Shown here piece by piece: positions 59,798-64,000 of a stretch of DNA of 64,000 nt. The position numbers and the translations under genes are program-made. Within the stretch, counting starts at the first letter, position 1. Every line of letters begins with the position of its first letter. Source of the DNA: Hermodice carunculata (Eukaryota; Annelida; Polychaeta; Eunicida; Amphinomidae); assembly GCA_964020975.1 (NCBI GenBank), contig OZ026628.1:54827832-54891831 (forward strand). Direction: 5' to 3'. Below the pieces are notes generated by a model that did not search any database, was not told where the DNA came from, and saw nothing but the letters and a program-made list of their open reading frames with translations.

Positions 59798-59900
59798 GAT
59801 GCCAGTAAGAACTCTGTGAACATTGACAGCAAGTCTGACCATGTCACTGAGACCACGGTCTCCAGTAGTGACAGTGAATCTGACGTCGGCAAGGTGTCTC
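59798..59900 (+). CDS. Possible short internal exon, Ser/Asp-rich
   Basis: Between CTGCTCCAG (acceptor-like) and GGCAAG/GTGTCT (donor-like) the frame reads DASKNSVNIDSKSDHVTETT and then VSSSDSESDVGK, a disordered acidic stretch. Coding composition is suggestive but low-complexity; no neighbour exon was identified. Confidence 0.22.
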
Positions 59901-61129
59901 AGGACGGTACTTTTCTACAAAATTTCATTCTGGCAAGCCAGCATCACAAAAAGCGAGAAAAGGCTAAAATACGCTTTCTTTCTTTCTACCTTTCTTTTCA
60001 TTTTATTTTTGTCTCGACTTCAACTCAGACACCATGCGTGCCAGAATCTTAAAATTTAGCATGGCTTCCAAAGTACATAGAGGCCCAAATTTTATGGTGG
60101 TACATTTGTTGGAGATTCATACTTTGGGTTGCGAGGATTGTTGCCTTTTTGTACTTAAATTGTTTTATGTGACGATAAGTGTTCTAAGAGTACATATTAT
60201 ATATTTAAATGAAATAAATTAACCATACGCACCCAAATTACGTACATGTATTTTTTTTCAAAATAAATGAATAACTAAATTAATATAGCATTTCCTAGGA
60301 AATATGCATACGCAAATAAATTCTTTCTCACTTTGGCCACGTCATAAAAATGTGCTCCTATAATTTTAACGTAATATGCATTAGGAAGCCTATTGTGCAC
60401 AAGGGATCTGCAAAATGTCAAAGGATTATATTGATGTTCTCTTAAATATTTGATATATGTGCACGTTAAATAATTTTCAGTCATTTTGACTTTGAATAAT
60501 ATGACGATAAATTACTGATGTTTAGCGAAAGGCATGAAATTTATTAGCCTTATTTGTCAATGTAAGAACTCCAACGTTGCCTATAATGTTATCCATAATG
60601 AGAAACACATTCTGACACAGTTATATTCTTTCATCATGTGTGGTAAAATTGTGCACGGCGATAATTAGAAAAAGCTGCCCCAAGCAAAATCAACAATTTA
60701 AAAAAATCAGTTCTTTACACATGAGATACTTTACAAAATTCAGGTAACTTTCAATTTTTTGTGACATATGACACATATCTGATATATTATGATACCTTTA
60801 ACTGCAACCGGAGTGTAGCAAGTCTGCAAAAAATTTAAAAAAAAATACCTTCAAGTGGACTTGTCATTTTTGACATGTTTCCGCCGTATTAGGAAATATA
60901 TATGACTTTCAAGAGCTCATCTCGATTCTACATTATGACATTATAAATAACTGCGAAAGGTTCAAATAAAAATAACAATTACAGCAATAGAAAGTTTAAA
61001 AGTCGGATTGTCCACTTTTTTAGAACACACACAAGACACAAGTAAAAAATTTCACCGAGATAAGTCATCTATTATACTTGTACTTACGGTTAGCTCCAAT
61101 TATACATTCATGTATTTACGGAAATAACA

Positions 61130-61990
61130 CCCACTTATTTCTTACTCTCGCCCCATTCCTTAGCTGGCTGCGGCACTTGAGAGCGTAAAACTGATAAATA
61201 TCTTTTACCAGCATTAAGAAGTTCTGGAAATTTGACGGGACATGGTCTGGGATAAGAAAGTCGTTGTTTGAACTGCGAAAGGGTTGGGATATTTCCAATT
61301 TCTGAAGGGAGAAGGTTCTACAGAGTAATAACAGAAGGGAAGAATGATTTCTGAAATTGAATTGCCCTGCAGTAAAAAACGGTAAATCGCAGCGTAGATG
61401 TTGGGCTAATCGTGTCCTGGTGTTAGGGCCAAAAAAATGGATAATTACGTCTGGAGGTCTCTGAAATAGGAGACGGAATGCGGAACATACACTGAGTAAC
61501 TGTGCCAGTATCTTGGGCAAGGATATTATTAATTTTATGTATGTTCAATGATTTAGGTAGCGGCGATGTTCGAGCACGCTTTACAAGACCCATAAGAGAT
61601 TTCTCTATATTGCCTTGAGCATTCTCAACAGCACCATAGTTTTACAGCACATACCAGATATAAGCTTTAACAACTGATGAAAGTTCAGGATAGCATACAC
61701 AAGCACCTGAAAATCTAAACATGGTGGGGGCTAACAGTAACTGGAAAAGAGCTGCTTCATTCATTATTCCATTTAACATACATGATGTAAATTCTATTCC
61801 TTTTTGAAAAATTCATTAAATGAGGAACTGTGCTAGCCAATAAGGTCAGGTCACCAGCGTATGCACAGCTGTTGAGAATATGTTCACCGATGCCCAAACC
61901 TACCTGAGATTCACGTTGTTGCACAATTAGTTCATCAATGAAAATATAAAAAGCTTGAGTGACAAAATGCTGCGTTGGCAGATGACAACA
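61130..61990 (-). mobile_element. LINE relic: reverse transcriptase end and C-terminal domain
   Basis: The minus strand first shows CAYAGDLTLLASTV near 61860 (a worn YADD box). Next come NNILAQDTGTV near 61500 and, overlapping, TRTRLAQHLRCDLPFFTAGQ. Then, in another frame, KSFFPSVITLWNLLPSEIGN and FPELLNAGKRYLSVLRSQ (61.34-61.17 kb). The last words match 26.07-26.22 kb, so this is the same family. Several frame changes mark it as old. A ~65 bp stretch near 61740-61805 is repeated at 61980-62045 (TTCATTATTCCATT-x-AACATA), a local duplication within the relic. Confidence 0.78.
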
Positions 61991-63390
61991 GTAACAGAAA
62001 AGGAGCTGCTGTATTCATTATTCCATTAAACATATATGATAAAGATTTTTTATTGAAAACGTAGCAAGCAATTCTACCATTAGTATTTTTTAATGCTGCT
62101 GGAATTAAAAGACAGACTCTCTTCTGTCCTAATAACACAGTGACGAACATTTTCGTTGGGGTGGGGTGGGAGTGAGGGTGGTCCGATGAAGGGTGGGGAC
62201 AATTTATGTCTGTGGGCTCCTGGTCATGCCATACGCATTTAGTAAGTGTTGTCGGCCTCAACCTCCTGCTCATCCCTGAAACTAGACCTTTTCCCGCTAA
62301 AATACGGTGCGACACACGATAGTACCCCATACATGTCGCCTGCTTACAAAAGTTTAAGTCTGTTTATGAATTGTGCCATTGGTCAGTTTTTTTCAGGCAT
62401 GGAAACACGGGTTAAAGGTCAATTACTCACACAACTCTCATTCAGTAAAACATATTACTGATAGAGTGGTGTTCCAGACTGTTGATCTTCACTTTCAGGC
62501 CACGTGACATAAAATTGGCACAATTTTTGACATTCCATGCCAACAACATACTATTGGATCATGTTTCTTTCCTGTTGTGAGGCTGCTGAATGAAACGCGG
62601 CCTGAATGTCAATAAATTAATGATAAGTGGCCGATGCTTCTCCATTTGGAAACATGGGTATGGAACACTTCCCCGTTCCTCTAAGCTGAGCCAAAGAGAA
62701 GTCCTGCTCACGGATAACGTGGCACAAATATTATTTACACATACTTGCAATAGGCAGTGGAGAATTTCCAGCCGCCTGAGTTCACAATCACATGAGAACG
62801 TGCATAAGGCTAAACACAGATTAAATTCATCATAACTGAATGCATGGCAGTCACGTGTGCTTGATTGCGATATTTTAAGCAAGCTTGGCGAAGATTGAAC
62901 ATGCTTTTGTTGTTTATCTTCATAAATAGGAATATCTAGTGGTGTCAGACAAGCTCATGAATACCAGTTGTCTTTGTCTTTCATATTCAAACAAGGTTCA
63001 GTCACATTTGACCCAATTTCACTGACTCAAATTTGCAACCGCGTTTTTAAGGTTTTATTTTTCAGATTTTAAAAATTAAATTTCTTGCATTAAAAAAATA
63101 TAGATTCTTGTTATAGGTGTGTTTTTATATTAATTAGTTACAAATATGGATAAAACTCGTGTCCTTTGTTCAGACATCTTCCATCATAAGATCTAAAATA
63201 AAAAGTAAAAACATTGGTAAATTGCATATTTTAGCTAAAACAGTGTTTTTGCATGCAGTTCATATGATTGTATTTTTAGCGTTGCCTTAGGGCAAGTGCT
63301 ACATTTACTGGTTGTATCTAATAGGCATTGTTTTGAAAAGGGATCTAATACTGAAAAAATGACATCTTATTCTAAATGTAATTTCCTTTA
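61991..63390. other. No recognised gene
   Basis: The minus-strand frame 62330-61935 contains an NGIMN word that also occurs in the LINE relic next to it and is probably its duplicated margin. The remainder shows no motif. Confidence 0.4.
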
Positions 63391-63855
63391 CAGAATTCAG
63401 CCAATGGTTCTATATGTCACATCTGAACACTAAGAAGTGAAGTATGAACCGAAATACGACATGTTGCTCATGAAACAGAAAAGAAAGCCAAACAGGAGAC
63501 TAAATGTACTGAATTCAGCCCGTCGTTTCACATCATACCTAAATGTACACAGCTGCACAATTCAATAAGTAACAATAATGGATAACAGTATACTTTAGTT
63601 ACATTTCTTCATGTTAAATGTAAATGCTTATAACTTTTACTTAGTACTGAATTCAGCCAATGTACTTCTTGCAAGCAGCGTCAGTGCATCAAATCTCTAT
63701 GCTACAGAGGTGACTACTGAATTCGGCCAGTAAATTTCATTCTGGCTTTCAGGTCAAAGCTCAAATGACGACTGTGCATACTGAATTCAGTCAAAGTTTT
63801 TCTTGCAGAGTATATACTAGTGCCATAGGGTAAGACTGCTGAATTCAGCAATGCC
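63391..63855. repeat. Array of TACTGAATTCAGCC motifs
   Basis: Copies at 63391 (CAGAATTCAGCC), 63507, 63645 (both TACTGAATTCAGCC), 63715 (TACTGAATTCGGCC), 63779 (TACTGAATTCAGTC) and 63837 (TGCTGAATTCAGCA). Spacings are ~116, 138, 70, 64 and 58 bp. Some are followed by CAAT or CTTGCAG words (CCAATG-x-AC; TTCTTGCA). The core CTGAATTCAG is a perfect palindrome. The array may continue past the window (TACTGAATGTATG at 63982). Confidence 0.8.
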
Positions 63856-64000
63856 TTTCTTCTAATCATAGTGAATTGGTGCTAACTCCTGCCGGTGTAC
63901 AGCAACACTATAATAGGGAAAGAACTGAATTTCCAGTGTTGATCAAATGTGACCCTGTACACACGAGCTGAACCCCTTGTTGTACTGAATGTATGCAACG

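Overview
This window looks like repeat-rich intergenic or intronic DNA from an animal, most likely a marine invertebrate deuterostome (echinoderm, hemichordate or amphioxus grade). The basis is its AT-rich base composition, long microsatellites, GT-AG splice signals, and a mixture of THAP/DDE transposase, CR1/L2-like LINEs, a Penelope-like element and Helitron-like repeats. The species call is inference. No intact host gene was found; almost everything recognisable is a mobile element, a relic or a tandem repeat.

Layout. 0-3.6 kb: a decayed minus-strand THAP + helix-turn-helix + DDE transposase gene in at least three exons, with a LINE endonuclease fragment in its intron. 4.4-13.4 kb: a ~330 bp repeat present twice; the second copy is split by a 6.76 kb insertion with terminal inverted repeats and a candidate 5 bp target duplication. 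That insertion carries a foldback hairpin and a head-to-tail array of Helitron-like units holding about 35 AGGTCA half-sites. 13.7-20.3 kb: small inverted-repeat elements, a 5'-truncated LINE on the plus strand and a LINE 3' end on the minus strand meeting at a shared (AAT)n tract, and an A-B-A duplication.

21-28 kb: the best LINE, with ORF1, ORF2 (endonuclease, part of the reverse transcriptase, C-terminal Cys/His motif) and 3' UTR, but internally deleted; then a second LINE 3' tail. 31.2-36.5 kb: a minus-strand LINE relic and an LTR-element fossil with two ~0.76-0.78 kb LTRs. 40.9-47.9 kb: Cys-rich and acidic coding relics interrupted by a LINE 3' end and a minus-strand Penelope-like element with a duplicated 3' region.

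50.1-52.8 kb: an unusual array of GTCAC-N4-GTGAC palindromes in two clusters with unrelated spacer DNA. 56.2-57.7 kb: an unidentified decayed multi-exon locus. 61-62 kb: another relic of the same LINE family. 63.4-63.9 kb: an array of TACTGAATTCAGCC motifs. Four LINE or short-repeat ends share the signature AATAAA-ATGTTTAAAC, suggesting a common 3' end. Genes do not form a pathway here; the biology is that of nested transposition.
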